From positions 1 to 64,000 of the forward strand of contig NZ_JXYA01000052.1 of assembly GCF_000967655.1 (NCBI RefSeq): 64,000 bases of DNA, in the 5' to 3' direction. Made by a program: the position numbers and the translations under genes. The notes beneath the pieces are model-generated. The model searched no databases. It was not told the DNA's origin and saw only the letters and a list, made by a program, of their open reading frames with translations. Below, piece by piece: positions 31,899 to 40,675 of this stretch (position 1 is its first letter; every line of letters starts with the position of its first letter). Origin of the DNA: Pseudoalteromonas rubra. Its GTDB lineage: Bacteria; Pseudomonadota; Gammaproteobacteria; Enterobacterales; Alteromonadaceae.

Positions 31899-32941
31899 CA
31901 CCCACACTTGCTATTCTGACGGCGCGCCATCACCAGTTCTGGTTGTGGCTAAGCGCTGCCATGGTAATTGTGCTTGCCTGGTTATCTCTGAGTAGTGGCC
32001 CGGTTGGCTGGGACTGGCGCATGCCTCTGGTTGCCATATTGCCCGACGCTTTTGTTCAGGACATCAGCCAGCTACATGTGAGTGTGGTAACTCAGATCCG
32101 CTTGCCCAGGCTGCTGCTGGCACTGTTGGTGGGCTGTGTACTGGCCTGCAGTGGTGCTGCCAGTCAGGCATTGTGTCGCAACCCATTGGCGGACCCAAGC
32201 CTGATGGGCGTAACCGGGGGCGCGGCCGTAGCGGCCATAGCCGTGATTGCACTGTCGCCCAAGGTTGCCTTTATTAATGAGTCCATGGTCGCACCAGCTG
32301 CGTTTCTGGGAGCTCTGGCGATCACCTCTTTATTGTACCGGATTGCCAGCCACCAGGGTCAGGTCCAGATCACGGTATTGCTGCTTGCCGGTGTGGCCAT
32401 CAATGCCGTGGCCATGGCCCTGATCGGACTGTTTAGCTTTTTTGCCGACGATACCTCGCTGCGCCTGATGACCTACTGGCAGATGGGCGCACTGGCCGGT
32501 GCGAGCTGGCCTGCGATGCAATATGGTGCGCCGCTGATCCTCATCTGTATCGTAATGCTGTTTATTCGTCGTAAACAGATCAACGCTTTGATGCTCGGAG
32601 AGCGCGATGCCAGACATTTGGGCGTTAACGTCAGACGATTGAAAAATGAAGTGATTTTTTTGATTGCGCTGGGCGTAGGTGGCGCCGTTGCTATGTCGGG
32701 CATGATCGGCTTTGTCGGCCTGCTGGTCCCGCATCTGGCACGCCTGCTGGTCGGCCCAGCTCTTCGCCGTATGCTGCCTTTGAGTATGTTACTTGGCTGT
32801 GTGGTACTGCTCACGGCCGACTGGCTGGCACGTCTGGTTGTCACCCCTTCAGAGCTGCCCATTGGTGTGATCACCGCCCTGTTCGGTAGTCCGTTTTTTG
32901 TTTATTTGCTGATCCAACAAAAACGAGGTGCACATGTTTGA
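31895..32941 (+). CDS. hmuU: Heme ABC importer permease
   Basis: 348 aa from the ATG at 31895, which overlaps the hmuT stop; the open frame extends upstream through hmuT but that part is not membrane-like. FecCD family with about nine to ten TM segments: LPRLLLALLVGCVLACSGAASQ, NPLADPSLMGVTGGAA, the cytoplasmic coupling helix region LGERDARHLGVNVRRLKNEV and GFVGLLVPHLARLLVG. It forms a homodimeric channel for heme with the HmuV-type ATPase. Confidence 0.94.
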   Translation: MTPTLAILTARHHQFWLWLSAAMVIVLAWLSLSSGPVGWDWRMPLVAILPDAFVQDISQLHVSVVTQIRLPRLLLALLVGCVLACSGAASQALCRNPLADPSLMGVTGGAAVAAIAVIALSPKVAFINESMVAPAAFLGALAITSLLYRIASHQGQVQITVLLLAGVAINAVAMALIGLFSFFADDTSLRLMTYWQMGALAGASWPAMQYGAPLILICIVMLFIRRKQINALMLGERDARHLGVNVRRLKNEVIFLIALGVGGAVAMSGMIGFVGLLVPHLARLLVGPALRRMLPLSMLLGCVVLLTADWLARLVVTPSELPIGVITALFGSPFFVYLLIQQKRGAHV

Positions 32942-33731
32942 ATGTCGTAACCTGACAGTGACCCGTGGCGGCAAACCGGTACTGACTGAGGTGTCATTGA
33001 CGCTTAAAGCCGGTCAGTTTATTGTCTTGCTGGGTGAAAATGGCGCCGGTAAGTCGACCCTGCTGAGCGCGATTTGCGATGATATTCCTTATCATGGCGA
33101 GATCTTATGGCGCGACGCACCCCTCAATACGATGGACCCGTTAACGCTGGCCACACAGCGGGCCGTGCTGTTGCAGCACAATCGGGTTAACTTTGCCTTT
33201 AATACCACCGAGCTTATCGCCATGGGCCGCTACCCTTATCAAGAAAGCCCCAACGAACAAGCTGCCGTGGTGGATCAACTCATCAACCAGCTGGCACTTG
33301 AGCAGCTCGCCAGCCGAGAGGTTACGCAACTGTCTGGCGGCGAGTTTCAGCGCGCCCAGTTTGCCCGCTGCCTGGCCCAGCTAAATGCACATGACCCGGG
33401 CACCCGAAATAAACTGATGTTGCTGGATGAGCCAACTTCGGCACTGGATCTGCACCACCAGCATCGGGTTCTCAGTGCCGCGCAACGCTTTGCCCATCAG
33501 GGCAATACCGTTATTGCCGTGTTACATGATTTAAATCTCGCGTCGCTTTATGCCGACCGGATCCTCTTGCTGGATAAGGGCCAGATCCGCAGCGATGGCC
33601 CGCCGCAGGACGTCCTCAGGCGCGATGTATTGCAACCCATTTACCAAACAGGCATGCAGATTAACCTGCATCCCGGATATAATATACCTATGATATTCTC
33701 AGAACCGCTAACAGGAGCTCCCAATGCGTGA
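32934..33731 (+). CDS. hmuV: Heme ABC importer ATPase
   Basis: 265 aa from the ATG at 32934 (MFECRNLTVTRGG), which has GAGG 6 nt upstream; a GTG two codons earlier sits on that element. Walker A GENGAGKSTLL, ABC signature LSGGEFQRAQFARCLA, Walker B LMLLDEPTSALD and a switch His in VLHDLNLA are all intact. Powers heme import with the preceding permease. Overlaps the permease end by 8 nt and the HugZ-like start by 8 nt. Confidence 0.94.
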   Translation: MFECRNLTVTRGGKPVLTEVSLTLKAGQFIVLLGENGAGKSTLLSAICDDIPYHGEILWRDAPLNTMDPLTLATQRAVLLQHNRVNFAFNTTELIAMGRYPYQESPNEQAAVVDQLINQLALEQLASREVTQLSGGEFQRAQFARCLAQLNAHDPGTRNKLMLLDEPTSALDLHHQHRVLSAAQRFAHQGNTVIAVLHDLNLASLYADRILLLDKGQIRSDGPPQDVLRRDVLQPIYQTGMQINLHPGYNIPMIFSEPLTGAPNA

Positions 33732-34464
33732 ACAAGCTGTTTTTGAAGCGCGCCAGCTACTCAGACATTCGACTGTCTGTGTGATGTCTACACTCTCTAA
33801 AAACCTGGCCGGCTACCCGTTTGGCTCAGTCACGCCATTTATGAGTGACGACCAGGGTCGGCTGATTTTTTACATTGCAGGCATTGCACAACATTCACGC
33901 AACCTGACAACCGACAGCAGAGTGTGCGCGACCATATTTGATGCGGCGCAAAGCGGCGATCAGAACGAGCATGCCCGCGTCACCATAGTCGGCGACGCCA
34001 CCCCGGTGCCAGATGAAGAAGCAGCCGAGTTACTGCTGCGCTATGAGCGTCACTTTCCTGAGGCCATCAGCTACCGCCAGGCACATGATTTCAAATTGTG
34101 GCGTATGGACATAAAACGCGTGCGTTATATCGCCGGCTTTGGCCAGATATTCTGGCTGGAGGCAGATGAATGGGCACAGCCTGCTGCCAATTGGGATTTG
34201 GCCAGCGAAGCGCATATGGTGGCACATATGAATGACGATCATCAGGATGCCAATCAGTTGATCCTCAAGCTGGTGCATAATGTTGATGCCGCAGAGGTGA
34301 CGATGACGACGATCCTCACTGAAGGCTGCTATTTAAGAGCCAATGACAAGTCTTATTACGTGCCCTTCGACGCGCGCTGTGAAGACGCGACGGCAGTGCG
34401 TAAAGCGCTGGTGCGCCTAACCAAAGCCGCCCGCGCACAGTTTGATGAAGCCGTGGAAAGCTAA
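33724..34464 (+). CDS. HugZ/HutZ-family heme utilization protein
   Basis: 246 aa. N-terminal FMN-binding-like split barrel (STLSKNLAGYPFGSVTPFMSD in part, QHSRNLTTDSRVCATIFD in part) and C-terminal DUF2470 domain with HMVAHMNDDHQDANQL near 162-177, the heme-binding region of the HugZ family. Members bind heme and many degrade it, releasing iron. AGGAG lies 6 nt upstream of the ATG, inside hmuV. Placement as the last gene of a Fur-box-linked heme operon supports this role. Confidence 0.9.
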   Translation: MREQAVFEARQLLRHSTVCVMSTLSKNLAGYPFGSVTPFMSDDQGRLIFYIAGIAQHSRNLTTDSRVCATIFDAAQSGDQNEHARVTIVGDATPVPDEEAAELLLRYERHFPEAISYRQAHDFKLWRMDIKRVRYIAGFGQIFWLEADEWAQPAANWDLASEAHMVAHMNDDHQDANQLILKLVHNVDAAEVTMTTILTEGCYLRANDKSYYVPFDARCEDATAVRKALVRLTKAARAQFDEAVES

Positions 34465-34471
34465 ACATTAA

Positions 34472-34507
34472 AAAAGGACAGAGTGATTTGCATCAGTCTG
34501 TCCTTTT
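34472..34507. terminator. Bidirectional terminator between heme operon and ffh
   Basis: Eleven-base-pair stem AAAAGGACAGA (34472-34482) / TCTGTCCTTTT (34497-34507); the loop contains a further TGAT/ATCA pairing. A-run and T-run allow termination of both convergent units. Confidence 0.85.
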
Positions 34508-34525
34508 CTTGATTTTGAGTCTGAA

Positions 34526-35905
34526 TTAAAACTTCGGACCACCACCACCGAACATGCCCGGTGGCATCATGCCTTTCATGTTCTTCATCATTTTCATCAT
34601 GCCGCCCTTACCCTTCATCTTTTTCATCATTTTTTGCATCTGGGTAAACTGCTTGAGCAGCTTATTGATATCCTGAACCTGAGTACCTGAACCGGCCGCG
34701 ATCCGCTTCTTACGTGAGCCTTTGATCACTTCCGGGCGCGCGCGCTCGTGCGGTGTCATGGAGTTAATGATGGCTTCCATCTGATTAAAGGTCTTGTCAT
34801 TCACCTGACCTTTAACAGCATCCGGCAGGTTTGACATACCAGGCAATTTATCCAGCATCGACATCATGCCACCCATGTTTTTCATCTGACGCAGCTGCTC
34901 AGCAAAGTCTTCGAGCGTGAAGCCATCGCCTTTAAAGACTTTCTCGGCCACTTTGGCCGCTTTGTCTTTATCAACCTTAGACTCCACCTCTTCAATCAAT
35001 GACAGCACGTCACCCATACCAAGAATACGTGACGCAACACGATCCGGGTGGAATGGCTCCAGTGCATCCGTACGCTCGCCCACACCGATGAACTTAATGG
35101 GTTTACCTGTGATATGGCGGATAGACAGGGCCGCACCACCACGGGCATCACCATCTGTTTTGGTCAGGATCACACCGGTCAGCGGCAGCGCTTCGTCGAA
35201 TGCCTTCGCGGTATTTGCAGCATCCTGACCTGTCATGGAGTCGACCACAAACAGGGTTTCAATCGGTGAAATGGCCGCGTGGAGATCTTTGATCTCGCCC
35301 ATCATCTCGTTATCAACGTGCAAACGACCGGCAGTATCCACCAGCACTACATCAATGAACTTTTTCTTCGCGTGTGAGATGGCATTGGTAGCAATGTCCA
35401 CCGGCTTTTGCGAAATATCACTGGGGAAGAACTCAACGTCTACTTCTGTGGCCAAGGTTTCCAGCTGCTTGATAGCCGCCGGACGGTAGACGTCGGCACT
35501 GACCACCAGCACAGATTTTTTCTTACGCTCTTTTAAGAACTTAGCCAACTTGCCCACACTGGTGGTTTTACCCGCACCTTGCAGACCGGCCATCATGACA
35601 ACCGCTGGCGGTTGCGCTGCCAGGTTCAGCTCTTCATTGGCCTCCCCCATGGCTTTTTCGAGTTCTTCACGTACGATCTTGATGAAAACCTGGCCCGGAC
35701 TCAGGCTCTTAGTCACTTCAACACCCACTGCACGCTCTTTAACCTGCTTAACAAAGTCTCTGACGACGGGCAAAGCCACGTCCGCTTCGAGCAGTGCCAT
35801 ACGCACTTCACGGAGCGTTTCTTTAATATTGTCTTCGGTTAGTCGGCCGCGGCCGCTGATGTTTTTAAGCGTTTTTCCTAAGCGTTCTTGGAGGTTCTCA
35901 AACAT
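34526..35905 (-). CDS. ffh: Signal recognition particle protein Ffh
   Basis: 459-aa SRP54 GTPase. N domain (1-90), G domain with GLQGAGKTTSVGKLA (about 106-120), DTAGRLHVD (about 190), TKTDGDARGG (about 248-257), and a methionine-rich M domain (about 300-459) ending GGMMKMMKNMKGMMPPGM. It binds 4.5S RNA and signal sequences and targets inner membrane proteins with FtsY. Divergent from ypjD, as in enterobacteria. Confidence 0.98.
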   Translation of the reverse strand: MFENLQERLGKTLKNISGRGRLTEDNIKETLREVRMALLEADVALPVVRDFVKQVKERAVGVEVTKSLSPGQVFIKIVREELEKAMGEANEELNLAAQPPAVVMMAGLQGAGKTTSVGKLAKFLKERKKKSVLVVSADVYRPAAIKQLETLATEVDVEFFPSDISQKPVDIATNAISHAKKKFIDVVLVDTAGRLHVDNEMMGEIKDLHAAISPIETLFVVDSMTGQDAANTAKAFDEALPLTGVILTKTDGDARGGAALSIRHITGKPIKFIGVGERTDALEPFHPDRVASRILGMGDVLSLIEEVESKVDKDKAAKVAEKVFKGDGFTLEDFAEQLRQMKNMGGMMSMLDKLPGMSNLPDAVKGQVNDKTFNQMEAIINSMTPHERARPEVIKGSRKKRIAAGSGTQVQDINKLLKQFTQMQKMMKKMKGKGGMMKMMKNMKGMMPPGMFGGGGPKF

Positions 35906-36040
35906 TTATCGCTTCCAGTATGTCGTAATTGCCCAGCATTATACTGATATGCGCGTCACTAATACAGTATTCAAGTCAGTTAAGAAACTTTTTCCCTGCC
36001 CCTATGCAAGAACCCGTGCTTAAAATACAATAGCCTACAA

Positions 36041-36053
36041 AAGGAGCATGTAA
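36041..36053 (+). promoter_or_regulatory. Start-stop element (strong Shine-Dalgarno, ATG-TAA) before ypjD
   Basis: AAGGAGC then ATG TAA at 36048-36053. A good Shine-Dalgarno leads to an ATG that is followed at once by a stop. The real ypjD start lies 15 nt further on, in another frame, and has no clear Shine-Dalgarno of its own. Translation of ypjD may depend on reinitiation. Confidence 0.4.
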
Positions 36054-36067
36054 GTAGAAAGCCACTC

Positions 36068-36874
36068 ATGTTGATCATCAGTTTATCTTTGTTTGCCAGT
36101 CTGTTTTATGTACTTGCCACCGGGCATGTGTTGTCGCGCCTATTCCATAAGGAAGGCCCCAGCCAAAAGCTGACCATTATTTTCAGTACGGTGGCGATAC
36201 TCAGCCACATGCTGGTGCTGGTAAATTCCGTGTTTACACAGGATGGACAGGACCTCAGTACCATTAATGTGGCACTGCTTACCTGCTGGGTCATTGTGGT
36301 GTCCGTGACAACGGTTTCCCTGAAGTTTCCGGCCACTTTATTATTACCCGTTGTTTATGGGTTTGCTGCGCTGCTCTTGGTTGCCAGCTTGTTTGTGCCA
36401 CATCATATCGTGATGAAATCACTGGACGTGGACATTGGCCTGGTCGTGCATATTTCCTTATCTTTGCTGGCTTACTGCGTGCTTATCATCGCCACGCTTT
36501 ATGCGGTGCAGTTTTACTTCATTGACCGCCGTCTGAAAGAAAAAGACCTGGCCATCATGCACAGTCATTTGCCGCCATTGATGCAGGTTGAATCACAGCT
36601 CTATCAGCTACTGACTGTCGGTACGGGCCTGTTAACTCTGGCGCTGCTCTCTGGCTTTGTGTTCCTTGAAGGCATGTTTGCCAAAGAGTTTTTACACAAA
36701 ACCGTGTTGTCACTGGTTGCCTGGTGTATGTTCAGTGCCGTTACCATTGGCCACCACCAGTTTGGCTGGCGGGGCAAGTCTGTGGTATTTGCGGTGTTAG
36801 GTGCGTCAAGTATCGTTACCTTGGCCTATTTCGGCAGTCGCTTTGTTCAAGAAGTGATCTTAGGTAAGTTTTAA
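36068..36874 (+). CDS. ypjD: CcsA-like inner membrane protein YpjD
   Basis: 268 aa with about eight TM segments. Cytochrome c assembly (CcsA/CcmC) family: conserved histidines in FVPHHIVM (about 117-124) and VVHISLSLLAY (about 136-146) and the late TIGHHQFGWRGK (about 230-241). The exact role of YpjD is not settled; heme handling is inferred from the family. It follows ffh divergently and precedes the CorC-family gene, the enterobacterial gene order. Translation start has a weak Shine-Dalgarno. Confidence 0.9.
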   Translation: MLIISLSLFASLFYVLATGHVLSRLFHKEGPSQKLTIIFSTVAILSHMLVLVNSVFTQDGQDLSTINVALLTCWVIVVSVTTVSLKFPATLLLPVVYGFAALLLVASLFVPHHIVMKSLDVDIGLVVHISLSLLAYCVLIIATLYAVQFYFIDRRLKEKDLAIMHSHLPPLMQVESQLYQLLTVGTGLLTLALLSGFVFLEGMFAKEFLHKTVLSLVAWCMFSAVTIGHHQFGWRGKSVVFAVLGASSIVTLAYFGSRFVQEVILGKF

Positions 36875-36967
36875 TCTAAGTTTTAGCTTAAGTTCACGGT
36901 TTTTGACTTGACTCTGAATTCTGGCTAACGCTTAATACTCCTTCGTAAGCAAAAAAGGGATCCTCTG

Positions 36968-38251
36968 TTGGACGACATATCAACCAGCGCCTTGTTTATT
37001 ATTCTTGGCGTGCTTGTTCTGCTCTCGGGTTATTTTTCCAGTTCGGAAACCGGGATCATGTCTATCAATCGCTACCGATTGCGTCACTTGGTCAAAGAAA
37101 AACACAAGTCGGCACAACGCGTAGACGAACTTCTGAAGCGCCCAGACCGCTTAATTGGTCTGATCCTTATCGGTAATAACCTGGTTAACATTGCGGCCTC
37201 TGCGGTTGCCACTGTCTTAGGTATGCGCCTGCTGGGCGATGCCGGTATCGTGGTTGCCACCTTTGCACTGACGCTGGTCATTCTGATCTTCGCTGAAGTG
37301 ACCCCCAAAACACTGGCGGCACTGTATCCTGAAAAAATCGCGTTTCCCAGCTCTGTGATTCTAAAGCTGCTGTTAAAAATACTTTTCCCTGTGGTTGTCA
37401 CGGTTAACTGGATCACCAATGGCATGCTAAAGCTGATTGGGGTTTCGCCAGAGCAAATCGAAGAACACAGTCTGAGTAAAGAAGAACTTAAAACAGTCCT
37501 GAATGAATCCGGTGCCATGTTGCCAACTAATCACCAGGATATGATGACCTCCATCCTGGATTTAGATCATGTGACGGTTGAAGACATTATGATCCCGCGC
37601 AATGAGATCAATGCCATCGACATTAATGATGACTGGAAAGACATTTCCAAGAAACTGACCAATGCACAGCACACTCGGGTACTGCTGTATCGCGATCAGA
37701 TTGATGATGCCGTCGGTTTTATTCACTCGCGCGATGCCTTACGCCTGCTGACCAAAGAGCAGTTTGATAAGCCTTCATTGCTGCGTGCGGTACGCGAGAT
37801 TTACTATATTCCGGAAAGCACCTCGCTCAATACTCAGCTGCTGAAATTTCAGCAGAACAAAGAGCGTATCGGCCTGGTGGTAGATGAATACGGTGACATT
37901 CAGGGTCTGGTGACGCTGGAAGACATTCTGGAAGAAGTTGTGGGTGACTTTACCACGACCAAAACGCCTGCCCCAAGCGACGAAGTGGACGTACAAAACG
38001 ACGGCTCCGTGATGGTTGATGGTGGTGCTAACGTGCGCGACCTCAATAAAGAGATGCGCTGGCATCTGCCAACAGAAGGGCCTAAGACTTTAAGTGGCTT
38101 GATTGTTGAGCACCTTGAGGATATTCCACAGACCCAGCTGGGCTTGAAAATAGCGGGCTACCCGATGGAAGTGGTCGAAATCAAGGAAAATATGATCAAG
38201 GTGGTGAAGGTTTATCCGCACAAGAAAAAGAAGTCGGTCAAACCTCACTAA
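36968..38251 (+). CDS. corB: CNNM/CorC (HlyC) family transporter, YfjD/CorB-like
   Basis: 427 aa with a TTG start; AAGGGA lies about 7 nt upstream. CNNM transmembrane domain (1-190: SGYFSSSETGIMSINRYRL, LIGNNLVNIAASAVATVLG, TLVILIFAEVTPKTLAA), two CBS domains (about 205-325: VEDIMIPRNEI, GLVVDEYGDIQGLVTLEDILEEVVGDF in part) and a C-terminal CorC_HlyC domain. Family members are linked to Mg/Co handling. Placed directly after ypjD as in E. coli. Gene symbol by homology in position and domain order. Confidence 0.88.
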   Translation: MDDISTSALFIILGVLVLLSGYFSSSETGIMSINRYRLRHLVKEKHKSAQRVDELLKRPDRLIGLILIGNNLVNIAASAVATVLGMRLLGDAGIVVATFALTLVILIFAEVTPKTLAALYPEKIAFPSSVILKLLLKILFPVVVTVNWITNGMLKLIGVSPEQIEEHSLSKEELKTVLNESGAMLPTNHQDMMTSILDLDHVTVEDIMIPRNEINAIDINDDWKDISKKLTNAQHTRVLLYRDQIDDAVGFIHSRDALRLLTKEQFDKPSLLRAVREIYYIPESTSLNTQLLKFQQNKERIGLVVDEYGDIQGLVTLEDILEEVVGDFTTTKTPAPSDEVDVQNDGSVMVDGGANVRDLNKEMRWHLPTEGPKTLSGLIVEHLEDIPQTQLGLKIAGYPMEVVEIKENMIKVVKVYPHKKKKSVKPH

Positions 38252-38281
38252 TAAAAAAAGCCGCAATCGCGGCTTTTTTTA
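38252..38281. terminator. Bidirectional terminator
   Basis: GCCGC/GCGGC stem (38260-38264 and 38269-38273), AATC loop, seven A before and seven T after. Serves corB and the convergent lipoprotein gene. Confidence 0.87.
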
Positions 38282-38301
38282 TTTCTGTATGCGTAGGCAC
38301 T

Positions 38302-38910
38302 TCAGGAAAACAAACGCTCGAACCAGTTCTTGTCCAGATCCGCTTCACAGCGTTTGAGCTGTGCGCCATAACGAGACGCTCTGTGCTTCACCTTGTTGGC
38401 AACTTTCATCAGCCACTTTTTCTTTTTGTAGGTACCCCGACGATAGCCACCCCAGCCTTCGTGATAATTGAGGTATTGCGCATAGGCATCCCACTTCGAC
38501 ACACCATTGATTTTATGCGTTTTATACACAAACCACCCCATGAAATCGATGGCGTCTTCAAAGTCGTCTCTGTCGGCGCCTGAGTTGCCCGTCTCACGAA
38601 TATAATCGCTCCAGGTCGGGGTTTTGGCCTGCGAGTAACCATACGCACTGCTGGCACGGCCAATAGGAATGACCCATAAAAAGTATTCCATCGGTGGTGC
38701 GGCATCGTGCCTGAATGAGCTTTCCTGATACATCATGCTCATCAGCACATGTTTGGGCGATCCCCATTTTTCTTGTGCATCTTTTGCATCAAAGTACCAG
38801 TCGTCCTTTTCTTCAAAAATCTTACAAATATCATTAGGTTGCTTAGGAGGTGCCGTGGCACAACCGGTGAGCGCAGCCAACAAAGGTAATAAAATTATTT
38901 TTTTTCTCAT
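38302..38910 (-). CDS. Lysozyme-like (SLT-type) lipoprotein
   Basis: 202 aa from the ATG at 38910 (MRKKIILLPLLAALTGCATAP), which gives a clean lipoprotein signal with lipobox LTGC. The upstream frame to 38979 is non-hydrophobic. The catalytic-region pattern SMMYQESSFRHDA (candidate catalytic Glu) and SAYGYSQAKTPTW is typical of lytic transglycosylases; YLNYHEGWGGYRRG follows. Probably cuts peptidoglycan glycan strands at the outer membrane inner face. A short rich-in-Lys segment (KKKKW) sits near the C terminus. Single gene, convergent with corB. Confidence 0.85.
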   Translation of the reverse strand: MRKKIILLPLLAALTGCATAPPKQPNDICKIFEEKDDWYFDAKDAQEKWGSPKHVLMSMMYQESSFRHDAAPPMEYFLWVIPIGRASSAYGYSQAKTPTWSDYIRETGNSGADRDDFEDAIDFMGWFVYKTHKINGVSKWDAYAQYLNYHEGWGGYRRGTYKKKKWLMKVANKVKHRASRYGAQLKRCEADLDKNWFERLFS

Positions 38911-39001
38911 TTTTTTATGAACTCGTTGAACTTTTTTAAATTGTGCCGGTCCTACTTTCTGAATGCAGCAGTTTAGCATTGTTTCATCCCTGAAATTTAT
39001 T

Positions 39002-39026
39002 TGCGCAGCCTCTCGGCTGCGTTTTT
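39002..39026 (+). terminator. Hairpin with T-run downstream of gshA
   Basis: CGCAGCC (39004-39010 area) / GGCTGCG with TCTC loop, followed by TTTTTTT on the plus strand. No plus-strand gene precedes it, so its orientation does not fit gshA or the lipoprotein gene; it may still act weakly for gshA. Confidence 0.4.
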
Positions 39027-40604
39027 TTATGCCCGTGAAAAATAGTCTCGCAAGAACTCATTAAACGGTGCACTATCCGCTGCAACCACGCCTTGCTCAT
39101 CCGTAAATGACTGCGCGCGCATTGTATCCAGCGTTTCAACTTCATAGGCCTGATACTGGGCTGAGGCATGTTGCTGCTTGTAACGCGCGGCCAGTGATAA
39201 AGCCAGCTCGCCACTGTCCCTATCCTCGCTGGTAAGCTGTGCAACAATACGCCCGGAAATGGTCAGCTCTGGCTGAGTCACCCAGGCTTTGAGCTTTTCA
39301 ATCACCTCAGCGTAACACTGTGTACCCTGTGCCTCGTCCATTAACGCAGCCACGTTCTCAAGCTGAGCAAAGATGTCCTGGCCCCATTGCTGCAAAGAGC
39401 AAGCCTCAGCGCCGCGCTGCAACATGACCTGCGGGTTGCGCCCTTCGTTAATTACCTGCTGCAAGTTGGCATCACAGGTTTTTTGCTCCTCCCAGCTCAG
39501 CTCAGGAGAATCTTTCAATAAACAGTAACTGAGGAAAACGTCCAAAAATAGGATCTGCTCCAGATCAATGCCGGTTTCACTGAAGGGGTTAACGTCCAGC
39601 GCCCGGATCTCTACATATTCAATCCCGCCCCGACTCAATGCCTGAGTGGGCGTCTCACCTGAACGTCCATTACGCTTTGGTCGGATAGGTGAATAGAATT
39701 CGTTTTCGATCTGCAGGATATTCTTGTTGAGCTGCTTAGGTGTCTCATGCTGATAGTCCGGGATATGGTGATACAGATCCGAGCGACAGCGGATGGCGTT
39801 TTGCAATCCGGTAATGTATTCATCCAGGCTGTTATATGTCACCTTCAGCGATGACTGAGCACTGTTGGTGTAACCCAAATCTCCCAGCCGCAGCGCGGTA
39901 CCGTACTCCAGATACAGGGTGCCTTTACCCAGCTTTTTAAAAGGTAACTGGCTATTTTTGCCCTGCAAAAAGGAGCTACACAAAGCCGGCGATGCGCCAA
40001 AGAGGTAGCTTATTAACCACAGTTCACGCTTGAAGTTACGGATAAGCCCAAGATACTGTGCGGAGATAAAGTCCTGCAGAGGGCGCGTATCCTGCTCAAG
40101 CAGTTGCAAGCTTTTCCACAAGGTATCCGGGAAAGAGATATTGAAGTGCACGCCGGCAATGGCCTGCATCATACTGCCGTAACGGTTTTTCAGGCCTTCC
40201 CGATACAGGGTTTTCATCCGACCTATATTAGAGTCACCAAACTGGGCCAGCACGATATCGTCTTCGTGTTGAATGAAGCATGGCATACTCATTGGCCACA
40301 AAAGTTCATCGCCCATATGGCTCAGGGTGTACTTCTGTAAATCGCTCAGCTGCGCAAGCGTCTCCTGTGGAGACTCACTCACCGGGGTAATAAATTCCAG
40401 TAACGATTCAGAAAAATCAGTGGTGATCGCACCATGGGTCAATGCATGGCCCGCGCCCTGTGGATGGGGCGTTTTGGCTATCTCTCCGGATGGCTTAATC
40501 CTCAGCGCTTCGCGTTCTATCCCGCGTTTAATGCCACGTAAAGCACTCAGGTGTGCTGGTGTTGCAAGCGCTTTTAACTTGCCTTGTAAATTTAATTGTT
40601 TCAA
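39027..40604 (-). CDS. gshA: Glutamate-cysteine ligase
   Basis: 525-aa ATP-dependent enzyme for the first step of glutathione synthesis (E. coli 518 aa). Motifs of the enterobacterial class: GIEREALRI near 28-36, VEIRALDVNPFSETGIDLEQILFL near 329-352 and QCYAEVIEKLKAW. It starts with TTG, with GAGGT 9 nt upstream; no in-frame ATG is nearby. A rare start codon is also known for E. coli gshA. Monocistronic. Confidence 0.96.
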   Translation of the reverse strand: MKQLNLQGKLKALATPAHLSALRGIKRGIEREALRIKPSGEIAKTPHPQGAGHALTHGAITTDFSESLLEFITPVSESPQETLAQLSDLQKYTLSHMGDELLWPMSMPCFIQHEDDIVLAQFGDSNIGRMKTLYREGLKNRYGSMMQAIAGVHFNISFPDTLWKSLQLLEQDTRPLQDFISAQYLGLIRNFKRELWLISYLFGASPALCSSFLQGKNSQLPFKKLGKGTLYLEYGTALRLGDLGYTNSAQSSLKVTYNSLDEYITGLQNAIRCRSDLYHHIPDYQHETPKQLNKNILQIENEFYSPIRPKRNGRSGETPTQALSRGGIEYVEIRALDVNPFSETGIDLEQILFLDVFLSYCLLKDSPELSWEEQKTCDANLQQVINEGRNPQVMLQRGAEACSLQQWGQDIFAQLENVAALMDEAQGTQCYAEVIEKLKAWVTQPELTISGRIVAQLTSEDRDSGELALSLAARYKQQHASAQYQAYEVETLDTMRAQSFTDEQGVVAADSAPFNEFLRDYFSRA

Positions 40605-40675
40605 AAACTAATACCTCGAGGCCCGGTGCTCAGTAGTACACAATGCTACTGTCAATTGGGGCAAATTACGAATAC

